64,000 bases of DNA from Chrysophaeum taylorii (taxonomy: Eukaryota; Sar; Pelagophyceae; Pelagomonadales; Pelagomonadaceae), in the NCBI GenBank assembly GCA_029834535.1, contig JAQMWT010000544.1, positions 185,520 through 249,519 on the forward strand, written 5' to 3'. Shown piece by piece: positions 20,551 to 30,421 of the stretch. Position 1 is the stretch's first letter, and each line of letters opens with the position of its first letter. The notes under the pieces were generated by a model. It did not search any database and had not been told where the DNA came from. It was given only the letters and a program-made list of their open reading frames with translations. Position numbers and translations under genes: made by a program.

Positions 20551-22203
20551 CTAACGGAATACACCTCCTCCTCCTCCGCCTCCTCCTCGGAGATTTGCGG
20601 GCCCGCCGAGGAGAGTGCGCGCGAGGGGGTCGCCGGTGCTGACGAGGTTTTCCGCGAGGATGTCGGGGTGCGTGTTTAGGGAGATGTGGGGAAAGCGGTG
20701 GTTAGGGTGCAGGAAGGTGAGGGTGATGAGCCTCGCGTCGGAAAACCGGTTGAGGATCGCGAGGAGGTGGGTGTGGGGGGGCACGAGCTTGTCCGCAGCG
20801 TGGTGCGATACGATAGCGACGAGCTTGTCCTTCAAACTGGAAAACGCGAGGTGTTCGTCGTCCGAGTTGCGCTTTAGCTGGACGCAGAGGGCCAAGAGAA
20901 TAAAGCGTTCCATGTCGGAGGCGTGCTTGACCGCATTCAATGCCGGCGAGTCGGAGAGGAGTTTGTAGGCCTTGTTGATGTCGGCGATCGTGACGACGTC
21001 CGTCGCATATTCCGCCGCGGTCGCGCATATCTGGAGCGCTCGTCGGACGTCACCCGAGTAGGCAGAAACCTTTCGCGCCGCCATGTCGAGGGCCTTGGGT
21101 TCGAAGCAGGTGATGAGGTCTCCTCGAAGTCGGTCTTCTAGAATCGCGAGAACGTCCTCGCGGGTATACGGCTGGAAACAAGCGCGACGACAGCCCAATC
21201 TCGACCTCACTTTGGCGTCCAGTCGCTCGGGAAGGTCCATGGTGTTGGCGACTCCGATGACCGCGAGCCTCGCGTTCCTCGTCGGCCAGTCGAACAAATT
21301 GTACAGCACGGATTGGTCCTTCGTCACGAGCCAATCGAGTTCGTCGACGAGCGCGACGACCATCCTCTCGGCGCCACAACTTCTGGAGTAGGTCTTTTCC
21401 AGCGCCCTCGCTGCCGCCTCGGCCGCAACAACCTCGCCGGATACGGCTTGCCACAGGAGCGTGTAGGCGTGGGCGGGTCGCGGGAGACGCATGGCGTTTA
21501 TCTCGACGAAGTCGAAGTCTAAGTCTTCGCACCGTTGCGCGACTTCGCGCACCGTGGCAGTCTTCCCCGTGCCCGGCATCCCGCTGATGTAGATCCGACC
21601 GCTCCCCGCTTTCACCGACTCGCGCACGAACGCTTCTATTTGAGCGCGTTCGCGCTCGCGTCTCTTGAGCTGCCGCGGCGCGCGACGCAGCTGCAGCGCC
21701 GCGACGCACGCGTCCAGCAGCGTCGCGCCCTCGTCCGGCTGCTGCTGCTGGTGAACATGCTTCTTGCTCAACGCCTCGCACCTCTTCCTCCGCAGCCGAG
21801 CGTCGACGGCGATGAGCGTCCTCTGCCCAACCTTGTACAAGTAGTCGGCCTCGACGTCGATCTTCCCCATCACCGCTTCGAACGGTATCTCGTCCATCAC
21901 GTCAGTCTCGACGAAGCCCTTCGCTTCGGGTGGTCGACACTGCCGCGGCACCTCGGCCACCGTGTAGAACCACCGCACCTCGCACCGTGCCTCCGACCCC
22001 TCCCACCACAGGTTCGTCACCTCGGCGGCGGCCCACGACCCGTCCTCCACTTCGACGCCAACGGTGTCGCCGACCCCGATCCACGCTTCGTACGACCCAT
22101 TCTTCTGCACCAACCAATCCCCATTCTCCGCCGCCGCCACTTGGAATGTCTCGCCGGGAAGCCGCCCATCGCGGCCCCAAAACGCAACCCCACCCGCCGA
22201 CAT
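20551..22203 (-). CDS. ORC1: Origin recognition complex subunit 1 (BAH plus AAA+ ATPase)
   Basis: ATG at 22203 gives 550 residues, no intron. Residues ~20-140 form a BAH domain (GDTVGVEVEDG, EVRWFYTVAEVPR, DEIPFEAVMGKIDV), which distinguishes ORC1 from CDC6. The AAA+ part shows Walker A GMPGTGKT (208-215), Walker B VALVDELDWL (283 onward), sensor 1 with NTMDLPERL (~320), and an arginine-rich sensor 2/lid region (YSGDVRRALQICATAAEY). A winged-helix part follows and the tail is a Gly run (GGGGGGGG) just before the stop. ORC1 binds origins with ATP and loads the replicative helicase together with CDC6. Its 3' end faces the HECT gene; upstream lies a 2.6-kb interval with inserted repeats. Confidence 0.92.
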   Translation of the reverse strand: MSAGGVAFWGRDGRLPGETFQVAAAENGDWLVQKNGSYEAWIGVGDTVGVEVEDGSWAAAEVTNLWWEGSEARCEVRWFYTVAEVPRQCRPPEAKGFVETDVMDEIPFEAVMGKIDVEADYLYKVGQRTLIAVDARLRRKRCEALSKKHVHQQQQPDEGATLLDACVAALQLRRAPRQLKRRERERAQIEAFVRESVKAGSGRIYISGMPGTGKTATVREVAQRCEDLDFDFVEINAMRLPRPAHAYTLLWQAVSGEVVAAEAAARALEKTYSRSCGAERMVVALVDELDWLVTKDQSVLYNLFDWPTRNARLAVIGVANTMDLPERLDAKVRSRLGCRRACFQPYTREDVLAILEDRLRGDLITCFEPKALDMAARKVSAYSGDVRRALQICATAAEYATDVVTIADINKAYKLLSDSPALNAVKHASDMERFILLALCVQLKRNSDDEHLAFSSLKDKLVAIVSHHAADKLVPPHTHLLAILNRFSDARLITLTFLHPNHRFPHISLNTHPDILAENLVSTGDPLARTLLGGPANLRGGGGGGGGVFR

Positions 22204-22239
22204 AAAAAGTTTCAAAAAGAAGGAATTTCTACTGGAATA

Positions 22240-24690
22240 AAATAAGGGATCGGTCAAGTTTGGTCAAAACGTTTGGTGAATTTCTTTCATGTTTGCTCGA
22301 TTTTGATGTATGATTAAGGAAAAACTCACAAGTGTGGTCACTTTCCATAGAAGTTTTGTCAGTTAAGTTTGGTCACTCCGAAGTTGCATTAAGTTTGATC
22401 AATCAACTCTTCAAGTTTGATTAATTTCCTTGTAAGTTTGGTCAACAAGTTTGATCACTACTCCTCAAACATCCACAGTATTGACCAAACTTCGGCTTTT
22501 TAAATAAAACTTAAGAAGGCTTTTCAAGGGGGCGCGTGAGCGCTTTTGGTGCGAAAATGCTTTAAAAACGAGAGCTAGGTGCTGCAGCCACGCAGAATCT
22601 ACCGTCGCGTTACACGCGCGGCATGGGCACCCTCCCATGACCGCCTTAGAAGGAGGTCCATCCTAAGACAGCGCGGCGATACGCAAGGAGAGCGGGTAGC
22701 GAAGCGCGGCCTCGAGAGCAGATTCCCACGGCTTGGCATATTTAAGCTGGGCCCATTCTCGTACCTTCCATCGTTCGTAGAAGCCACCCAAACCGCGACT
22801 CTCCATGGTGGTGTTGCCGTGGTCGTGCGTCATTCTTCAGCAACAAGCGGACATCGGACACCAGACTTACTGCGTGAGACGGATCACCGCATTCTGCATC
22901 CCAAAATCCGAGAGGGACCGTCTTTGATAATCGACTCGGGGTCGAGAACGCGAAACTCGACGACCTCGAGAAACTGCGCGAGCAACGCCCCTCGAAAACC
23001 CAAAGATTGTAGTCCCACACTTGTGCGGGACCGTACAGGACCACGTTCAGGAGTTCCTCACCGTCGCGTACCCGATCCGGAGTTAGCTGTCCAGCTTGAT
23101 CATGGGACGGCAACGCGAGCACGTGCCGTTACGCCAGCATAAACAACTCGCACGACCGTAAGAGAACACCTCCTTATCCTCCTCCTCCTCGCGCATCTCG
23201 ACAACCCCGCCCTGCCGCAAGATCTCCCCGGGAGCTGCTGCCGCACCGTCGAGCACTGTACGAGAAAGTCGGCAAATACAAGCTGCGGCGCGAAGGGATG
23301 TCAAGACGTCGACAGCCTCGTTCCGGAAGATCGCCGACACCACCCCTGTAATTCTAACCCAGTCATCAGTACGAGTCTAAAATATGACAAGTTTGATGTG
23401 ATTGTTCGAAATTTGATCACACCAAATTGAATGCCTCCAAGTTTGACTATACACGCGCATCAACATGCGAACACTCGCAGAGCAACATATACAAGCAAGG
23501 CCTGCGCAAGAAAACGCTGATACCACGCTGTTTCGTCGCCCAAGATTATTCGGATGCGCCTTATTAGTTCGATGTTTATGACAGACTACAGCGAACGATC
23601 CCGGTTCGTCATCTCGTGCCTTTAGCGGATGACATTGTTGCAGATGTCTATCAAACGCATATGCCGAGAAGAGCCGCCTGACTGACTAACTAACTAACTA
23701 ACTTCAGACCTCTCCCGAGCATGGGAGCCAGGCCGGACCGGCAGGAGCCGGTACGGAATCACGGAGAAAAATCACGCAGCTGGGGCAGAGGCGAGGGACG
23801 AGGACGGACTTGTTGATGGTGGACCGCCACTGCGCGGTCTTGTGCGAGGTCGTGCAAAAGCGTCGCAGGCCGCGGACGTGCTGGTCCACGAACAATCGAC
23901 CTGTCCGTCGCGCTCTGCCCAACCGAGCGAACCCCATCCCAGCGCGGACTTTCCGGGTGCTAACCGGTCACCGAGCCGCCTGACTTGCCCTCCATAAAGC
24001 CCTTGATGAGGACCGACACGGCCTCGCAGAAGTGCTTCGCGCGATAGCTGGATCTTTGTCGGCAAGCAGGTTCGGAGCAGGTGTGCCTTTTAGCACACGT
24101 GACGGTATTGTCTACTTGCACATCACAACGACCAGCACGCACATAAAAGCTGCATCTTGCATATAGCACTTGAACGACAGCGCTGTCGCGCTGTAGACCA
24201 TGTTGTACATGCCATCAACTTGCCGCCCGTGTCGAACATCATCTGCTGCAAGTCGGCCTCGAAAACACACATGCTGAACTTGGCATCTTGGTTAGATCGA
24301 GTAAAGTGGAGCCTCGCATTTGCGCGCTCTGAGCTGCGACAGCGTACTCGGCGATCTCTCATAGTCGTTTACCTTCGTCTGGGCACGCGATTTCTTGTTT
24401 TCTTTCTCGGCGTCGTGGTCAACCGACGTCGGCGTGTTACCACCACGCTCCCGCTCGACCTGAGCGACGAAACCCGCATCGATACCGTGTTCGTTTCGAA
24501 GTCGAAGGACGCTCCGGAGTCTCAGTGCGACGCGCAGAACCGCTGAAAGCTTGATCACGGCGGGCCTTGTTTTGTCAGCGAACAGTATGTTTGCTCTCTA
24601 AGAGTACAAGTTTAGTCAGCCAAGATACGGATTGACTAAACTTAAGTGACCAAACTTGTTGAGGGTTTACGGTGACCAAACATATATGGT
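22240..24690. mobile_element. AT-richer insertion bounded by AAGTTTGGTCA-type repeats
   Basis: Between ORC1 and the cyclophilin gene lies about 2.45 kb of different composition. The left end (22250-22500) has many copies of AAGTTTGGTCA or AAGTTTGATCA; a second cluster lies at 23370-23455 (AAGTTTGATGTGATT and others); the right end (24605-24690) has the inverted form GACTAAACTT, GACCAAACTTGTT. The ends are thus roughly inverted to each other. Interior frames (22.6-23.3 kb) are decayed; one ordered piece reads VVPHLCGTVQDHVQEFL then a stop. No transposase is recognised. Confidence 0.4.
23681..24170 (-). pseudogene. Probable 3' end of a non-LTR retrotransposon with (GTTA)n tail
   Basis: Read on the minus strand, broken frames (24169-23960, with several Cys and His: TCAKRHTCSEPACRQRS, and 23937-23704) end close to GGGAGAGGTCTGAAG followed by four GTTA units at about 23712-23685. 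The same 15-mer plus tail is the 30-nt insertion at 4455-4484, which has a target-site duplication. I infer that this is the 3' end of the source family. I do not see a reverse transcriptase here, so the coding identity is unproven. Confidence 0.4.
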
Positions 24691-24802
24691 GGTTGGAAAC
24701 TTGACTTTTCCCATAAAATAATAATAATAGATCCGGCCGCCGTTAATAATAATAATGATAATATTATGCCGTCGTCGTCGTCGTCGTCGTCTTTAAAAGA
24801 AA

Positions 24803-25636
24803 TCAGCAAGAGGTGGTCCAAGAGAAGAGGGCGGATCTGGTGGAGTTGTCGTAATAGTTGGCCTTGTTGCGGAAGGAGCGGGCAAGGTGCTTGGGGTCGT
24901 CCTTGGGTTTCGGAAGATGGAGGGGGGCGGCGTAGGCTTCGACGGTGGCTTGGCGGGACCCCCCTTTCGGAGGGACAGAGGCGCACTTCAAGATGCGGGC
25001 CGAGGATGCCTTTTCGATCTCGCGAAGAATCGCGAAGCCGTCGACGAGGCGGCCAAAGACGACCTGGCGGCCATCGAAGGCCGGCTGTTCGGCGAATATA
25101 ATTTGAAATTTAGAATTAACGGTTCGACCGACGGTCGCGAGGACGCCCGCGTCCGTATGCTTCAACGTGTAATTCTCGTGTTCAAAGTCCCGGCCGTAGG
25201 TCGATCTCCCGGCGGTGCCGTCGTTCCGTTCGTAGTCGCCGCCAGAGCAGGCGACGCCGGGTTCGATTTTGTAGAAGAGGGTCCCGTCGTACCTCTCGTC
25301 GTTCGCGAGCGTCACGAAATTCTTGACCGTGCGCGGCGCGACGTCTTCGAACAGTTCGAATATCATGCGCCCCGAGGCCGATCCCGCCTCGACGTCCATC
25401 AGAACGACCGTCGACAGAGATTCGGAAAATTCGCGGGTGCGGGCGATGATCTTCGCCTCGGCCTCGAGCTCGCGCTTCCGTTGGGCTTTGGTCCGTTCGC
25501 GCTCGGCGAGCTCCTTCTTGAGCTCTCCGAAGACCACTGAGGACGACGACGATCCCTGGGCGTTTTGCTGCTGCTGCTGGTCGTCCCGCCAGCTGCCTGC
25601 CGTTCTTTTGCGCTTCGTCGCGAACGAGAGGGCCAT
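24803..25636 (-). CDS. Divergent cyclophilin-type peptidyl-prolyl isomerase domain protein
   Basis: ATG at 25636 gives 277 residues. A charged coiled-coil N-terminus (KELAERERTKAQRKREL) precedes a cyclophilin domain at about residues 80-245: DVAPRTVKNFVTLAN, FYKIEPGVACSGGDY, GRDFEHENYTLKHTDAGVL, DGRQVVFGRLVDGFAIL. Cyclophilins catalyse cis-trans isomerisation of X-Pro bonds. Several active-site positions are changed against cyclophilin A: the catalytic Arg55 is Lys (FYKI), the SQFF strand reads SKFQ, the Trp121 position is Phe and His126 is Gln (GRQVVFG). It may therefore act more as a peptide-binding or scaffold domain. It is transcribed away from SMC1 across an 84-bp gap. Confidence 0.85.
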   Translation of the reverse strand: MALSFATKRKRTAGSWRDDQQQQQNAQGSSSSSVVFGELKKELAERERTKAQRKRELEAEAKIIARTREFSESLSTVVLMDVEAGSASGRMIFELFEDVAPRTVKNFVTLANDERYDGTLFYKIEPGVACSGGDYERNDGTAGRSTYGRDFEHENYTLKHTDAGVLATVGRTVNSKFQIIFAEQPAFDGRQVVFGRLVDGFAILREIEKASSARILKCASVPPKGGSRQATVEAYAAPLHLPKPKDDPKHLARSFRNKANYYDNSTRSALFSWTTSC

Positions 25637-25720
25637 GAGATAGATAGATAGACAGATACTTACCCTCCTCCTAGGAACAACAGCAGTTAGGACGAAGGAC
25701 GAGGTGGTGTTTGTTTGAAC
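25637..25720. promoter_or_regulatory. Shared 84-bp interval between divergent cyclophilin and SMC1 genes
   Basis: The two start codons face away from each other at 25636 and 25721, so both promoters and 5' untranslated parts must fit here or overlap the coding regions. It contains GATA repeats (AGATAGATAGACAGATA) at about 25639-25655. No TATA box is evident. Confidence 0.5.
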
Positions 25721-27583
25721 ATGGGGGCTTTGAGCTGGCTGAGCGTGGAGAACTTCAAGAGTTTCGGGGGGCGACAGGTGGTGGAGTTCGGGGGATCGTC
25801 GTCGTCGCTGAGCTGCGTTGTGGGTCCGAACGGTTCGGGAAAGTCGAATCTCGTGGACGCGGTTTCGTTCGTGTTGGGGTCGAATTCGCGGGCGTTGCGA
25901 AGCGGGAATCTCGCGGAGGTGGTGTCGCGCGGGAGCAGAAAAACCAAGGTGGAGATCGGCGTGGGCGGGAGACGGTTTTCGCGCACGATAACCAACGGGA
26001 TCGCGAGCTTTCGGGTCGACGACGCCGAGGCGACGAGGGAAAAATATTTGGAAGCGCTCGGGGTCGCGAGTCCCGACGCGGCGGTCATCGCGCAGGGCGA
26101 GGTCGAGGCCCTCGCCTCGTCGAGCCCCGCGCAGCTGACGAAGATCCTGGAGACCCAGATTCCGGGGTGGGAGGGTTTGCGCGACGAGTACGAGCGGCTC
26201 CTGAAGGAGAAGGTCGTCGCAGAAGAAACTACGGTCGCGGCCGCCGCCGAGAAGAAGCGAATCGCGGCGAAGCGACGGGCCCTCAAGGAGCAGAAGGAGG
26301 AGGCCGACAAGGTTGAAGGGCTGCGGGAGGCGGTTGTCGCGGCGAAGCGGGAGTTTGCGAAGTGGGAGGCCTGGTGGGTACGCGGCAAGTTGAAAACGGC
26401 TCGGAGTTTGAGCGAAAGTCTTGGCGCTCGACGCGAAGAGGCGGCGGCGACCGAAGCAGAGGCCGTCGCGCAGCTCGCTGCCGGGGGGGCGGCGTGCGAA
26501 GCGAGCGAGGCCGACGCGCGGCACCTCGAGAAGGAGGTGGCCGCGGCCCGGAAAAAAGTGGTGGCTACGAAGCCTTTGATCGCGGCGAAGAAAGACGAGA
26601 TCGCGAGGTTAGAATCGAATTCGAAGAGCAACGGTGCTCTCGAGGAGGCTTTGGCGCGGCAGGCGGCCAAGGTGGCAACCGTGCGCCGGGAATTGGAGGC
26701 GACGTCGGCGGTGGCGTGGGCGGCGGATCCCGAACTGTCAAAACTTCGAAAAGCTGCCGACGCGGCCTCGGACGACGCCCGAAGGAGAGCCGCGTACTAC
26801 GCGCGAGTCGCCGCTCGCGACGCGGCGGACCTCGAGGAGGTCGAGGCGCGGCTGGTGGTTCCAGAGGCGGCGGCGGCGGTGGAGGAGAATATTTCGACGA
26901 TAGAAAGCGAGGCCGCCTCGGCGGCCGCAAAGGTCGCGGCGCTGAGGGCGCGCTACGCCGAATCGACGTCGCGGTGCGTCGCTTTGGAGAAAGAGGCAGC
27001 AGACCGAGAGGAGGCGCCTTTTCTTCTTCCCGCGGAAGAGGAGGACGCGGCCGTGGAGACGCTGAAGCGGCTGTTCCGCGGCGTGCGGGGTCGCGTGGCG
27101 GACTCTTGCGCGCCCACGCAGAAGCGGTTCGAGGCAGCCGCGGCGGCCGCCGCGGGCGCGCTCGCCGGCGCCGTAATCGTAGACACGAAAGCGCGCGCTA
27201 TCGAGTGCGTCCGATACGCGCGCCAGCAGCGGCTCGGCGCCCTCACGTTCCTGCCGCTCGACGGGCTCCGTCCCCCGCGGTCGTCGCTCCGCGACCTCCC
27301 CGAGCTGCGAGAGGGGGCCCGCCTCGCGGTGGACGTCGTCGCGTTCGACGAGGACGCGAGACCCGCGATGGAGTACGCGTTTGGTTCGACGGTCGTGACC
27401 GAAACGCTCGAGGAGGCCCGCCGGATCTCGGCGCGCCGCGACGTCAGGGCGGTCACTTTGAGCGGCGCGGTGGTCGCTCGGTCTGGCGCCATCACGGCGG
27501 GGACCTACCATCATCATCATCGCGACAACCAGTTTTTTGGTCGTCGTCTTAAAAATCGTCGTCGCGGCGGTGCTACGACCGAC

Positions 27584-27614
<31 letters not shown>

Positions 27615-29035
27615 AGGTGCTGCGCTCGGCGCGCGCCGAGAAGCGGTCTCTCGCCGTGGACGAGCTGCCCGAGGCAGAGCGCCGCGAGGTCGAGGTCGCC
27701 GCGCGGTGGCGGGTATTTCGCGCCGCGCGGCGCGCCGCGGCCCAGCAGAAGTTGGCTTCGGAAGCCGCGGTTTCCCGGCTCGCGTTGGAGGTCGACGCCG
27801 CGCGAAAGAAGGCTGGTGCTTCCCGCGCCGCGGCCGACAAAGCTGCCCGAGAAGCCCGCGAGATCGCGCGCGGCGTAGTGGGGTCCTCGCGCCTCGGCGC
27901 GGTGTTGGACCTGGCGACCTCCGAGGGCCTCGACCGGGCCCTTCGGCGGCGCGCGGCGCTCGAGGAGCAGCTCGAGTACGAAATCAAGCGCGAGGACGAG
28001 TTTCGGCGCCGCGCCGAGGCGGAGGCGGCGCGGCGCGCGGCGGACGCGGCTCGCCTCGCGCGCGTTAGAGCCGAAATCGCAGAACTCGAAATTACGGCGC
28101 GCGAGGCGACCAAAGATCTAGGATCGTCGAGGGAGTCCGGTCCGAAGGTCGAAAGCGCGCGGCGCGTCCTCGACGGGCTCCGCCGGCGCCGCGCCGAGGC
28201 GGCCGCCGACCGGAACGAGGCAACTCGAGCGGCGACGGCCGCCGACGACGCCGTCAAAGACCTCGAGGAGGATCTCGGAAAGCGCGGCGAAGACGACGAC
28301 CCGGAGGACGCCGATTCGACTTTGCTCGAGGACGAGACGAAATTTCGTCGCGAACAGACGCGTCGCCGCGACCGCGCCGAAACCCTCGAACGAGACCTCG
28401 AGGCCCTCGCCCCCAACATGAAGGCCCGCGAGCGCTTCGACCAAGTTACCGCCGACCTCGACGCGGCCGAAAACGAATTGGCAAAGGCCAAAGACGTCGC
28501 GCGCGAGAAAATGGACGCGTTCGAAGACGCGAAAAAAATGCGTCGCGACAGGTTCGGGGCCTGCCTCGCCACGGTATCGGCAGCCCTTTCGGCCGTATAC
28601 GGAGATCTCACGCGCTCCGAGCGCCACGCCCTCGGCGGGACGGCGTCGCTCTCTCCCGTCGACGCCGACGAACCGTATCTCGGAGGTCTCGCCTTCCACG
28701 CGACCCCCCCCTCCAAAAAGTTTTGTGACGTATCCCAGCTCTCGGGGGGCGAGCGCACTCTCGCGAGCCTCGCCCTCCTCTTCGCCATCCGCAAATACCA
28801 CGCGGCACCTTTCGTCTTTCTGGACGAGGTCGACGCGGCCCTCGACGCCCCCAACGTCCGAGCCCTCGCGTCCTTCCTCCGGGCCCAGGATGACGCCCAG
28901 GTCGTCGCCGTCTCCCACAAGGACCTCCTCTACACCCAAGCCTCTCTCCTCGTCGGGGTCTCCAAGCCCCGCTCCACCCATCGCTCCCAGACGTTTTCCC
29001 TCGTCTTGGAAGAAGAAGAAGAAGAAGAAGATTGA
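25721..29035 (+). CDS. SMC1: Cohesin subunit SMC1
   Basis: ATG at 25721 gives 1104 residues. N-terminal ATPase half: VENFKSFGGRQVVEF and Walker A VGPNGSGKSNLVDAVSFVLG (from ~34). Two long Arg/Glu/Ala-rich coiled coils flank a hinge at about residues 455-595 (FRGVRGRVADSC, ALTFLPLDGL, AFDEDARPAMEYAFGSTVV). C-terminal half: signature LSGGERTLASLALLFAI and Walker B PFVFLDEVDAALDAPN, then VSHKDLLYTQASLLVGV, which is of SMC1 type. SMC1 pairs with SMC3 to form the cohesin ring. It is about 10% shorter than typical SMC1 because the coils are shorter. Oddities: His-rich and Lys/Arg-rich segment after the hinge and a poly-Ala run from a CTG/GCT repeat (27588-27616). It ends 13 bases from the convergent next gene. 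Confidence 0.93.
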
Positions 29036-29048
29036 GCGGTTTTTCCTC

Positions 29049-29690
29049 CTACCCGAATCTCTCCAGCAAGAGGATTGGCGCCGTCCCAGCGGCGGCGCAG
29101 GCGGCCCAGAGCGCGATGTAGACCCCGGGCTGCGCGAGGAGGAGGTCGTCTTCTTCGTCGACGTAGCCAACCTCTTCCCTGTACGAAAAGAGGATCAGAG
29201 CTGCCACAAAGACGGCGAGGGCGGCCAAAGGTGCATCCCACGACAATGGCGGAAACTTAGCCCTCTTCTCCTCGTACAAGAGCGCCGCGCCGACGAGAAG
29301 CGAGAGACCTAGAGCGACGTGCTTGGCCGCGTTCTCCGCGGACCGCTGCGGATGTCCCAAGAAAATCAGCGCCACGTTCGAAATATTCAGCAGCCAGAGC
29401 CGCAGACAACGCAGCATCTCGCTCGCGCCGGCGGCGACGAGGCTCAGCCCCATCGCCGCGTGCTGCGCCTCGACGAGATTCTGCTTTTTTTTCCAAGTAG
29501 AAGAAGAAGACGCCGCCGCCGCCGCCGCCGCCGCGTACAAGACGAGGTACGTGCCCGCGCCGACGGTCGCGGCACCGGCGACGCGGCTCGACGTTTTAAG
29601 ACTCGGCGCCCGAATCACCTGGTGCCCCCACACCAACAGTATCGCAACGAGCGCAACCCCGAGGACGACGTGGGCGCCTTCCGCATCCAT
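29049..29690 (-). CDS. Polytopic membrane protein of unknown function
   Basis: ATG at 29690 gives 213 residues, mostly hydrophobic, with about six possible membrane helices: VVLGVALVAILLVWGHQVI at the start, VAGAATVGAGTYLVLYAAAA, GLSLVAAGASEML, HVALGLSLLVGAALL, PLAALAVFVAALILFSY and VYIALWAACAAAGTAPILLL. An Ala run (from a GCC/GGC repeat at 29513-29535) follows the second helix. I do not recognise a family; the pattern of repeated hydrophobic pairs could be a duplicated two-helix unit. It converges with SMC1 and diverges from the MsrB-fold gene. Confidence 0.7.
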   Translation of the reverse strand: MDAEGAHVVLGVALVAILLVWGHQVIRAPSLKTSSRVAGAATVGAGTYLVLYAAAAAAAASSSSTWKKKQNLVEAQHAAMGLSLVAAGASEMLRCLRLWLLNISNVALIFLGHPQRSAENAAKHVALGLSLLVGAALLYEEKRAKFPPLSWDAPLAALAVFVAALILFSYREEVGYVDEEDDLLLAQPGVYIALWAACAAAGTAPILLLERFG

Positions 29691-29798
29691 CCTTGCCCTC
29701 GTGTTCGAGGGGTTCTTCTTCTCTGAACAAACTAACAAATATAAATAAGGTGTGCCACGTGTGTGTGTGTGTCGTCGTCGTCGTCTCCAGAACGATCT
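29691..29798. promoter_or_regulatory. Divergent promoter interval with TATA-like element
   Basis: This 108-bp gap separates the start codons of the membrane-protein gene (minus) and the MsrB-fold gene (plus). ATATAAATAAGG at about 29739-29750 resembles a TATA box and lies about 50 bases upstream of the ATG at 29799. A GTGTGT/GTCGTC run follows it. Confidence 0.4.
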
Positions 29799-30380
29799 AT
29801 GATCGCAAAAGTGACGCTCTTCGCGACCGCCCAGGCCTTCACCCGCAGCGCATTCCTTAGGTACACGCCTACCGCGGTCCTCGGAAGCTTCATGTCGACG
29901 ACGAAAACGTACGCGCCGCCGTGCGTGATGGGCGACGAGTCCATCATGGCTCCCAAAGACCACGGGACTTCCGCGACGCCCGTGCAGCAGGACCTCCGGT
30001 GGAGCTGCGACGTCTCGACGGCGGACCGCATCTGCAACTACAACCGGCACTACGCGGAGTTTGCGGGGTACTGGGAGACGACGACCTTCCTCTCGGAGGA
30101 GAAAAACGGACCGCTCGAATTTTACGACTCCAACACCGGAAAGCTCCTCTTCACTTCTCCCAAGGGACGCACCTGGGCGGACTTTGTCAAAGAATCCAAG
30201 GCCCACGGCTGGCCCTCCTTCCGCGACGAGGAGGTCAACTGGGAATACGTCCGCGTGCTTCCCGACGGCGAGACCGTCTCCGTCGATGGCACGCACCTCG
30301 GCCACAATCTCCCCGACGGCAAAGGCAACCGCTACTGCATCAACCTCGTCTCCGTCGCCGGAAAGCCGGAGGCTGCTTAA
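29799..30380 (+). CDS. MsrB-fold (SelR-like) protein, atypical, possibly organelle-targeted
   Basis: ATG at 29799 gives 193 residues. The first ~40 residues are hydrophobic/basic with Ser/Thr (AKVTLFATAQAFTRSAFLRY), consistent with an organelle or secretory presequence. The rest has the layout of methionine-R-sulfoxide reductase: HYAEFAGYWETTTFL, HGWPSF, THLGHNLPDG and GNRYCINLVSV. The RYC cysteine matches the catalytic Cys of MsrB. The two CxxC zinc pairs of standard MsrB are missing and the spacing after GWPSF is altered. Reduction of methionine-R-sulfoxide is possible but not assured. The gene sits between a divergent membrane-protein gene and a convergent heme-oxygenase-fold gene (41-bp gap). 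Confidence 0.7.
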   Translation: MIAKVTLFATAQAFTRSAFLRYTPTAVLGSFMSTTKTYAPPCVMGDESIMAPKDHGTSATPVQQDLRWSCDVSTADRICNYNRHYAEFAGYWETTTFLSEEKNGPLEFYDSNTGKLLFTSPKGRTWADFVKESKAHGWPSFRDEEVNWEYVRVLPDGETVSVDGTHLGHNLPDGKGNRYCINLVSVAGKPEAA

Positions 30381-30421
30381 GAAGGATCTGCTACTGTCTC
30401 TTGGTAATACTACATCTTCTT

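Noticed and set aside
22579-23142. 187-residue plus-strand open frame in the insertion upstream of ORC1
   Set aside because: Arg/Ser/Thr-rich, no motif; competing frames carry better but broken coding pieces, so it looks like decayed element DNA.
27517-28920. Minus-strand open frame of 467 residues opposite SMC1
   Set aside because: Ser/Arg/Ala-rich, no domain, exact antisense of the second SMC1 coiled coil and C-terminal ATPase half.
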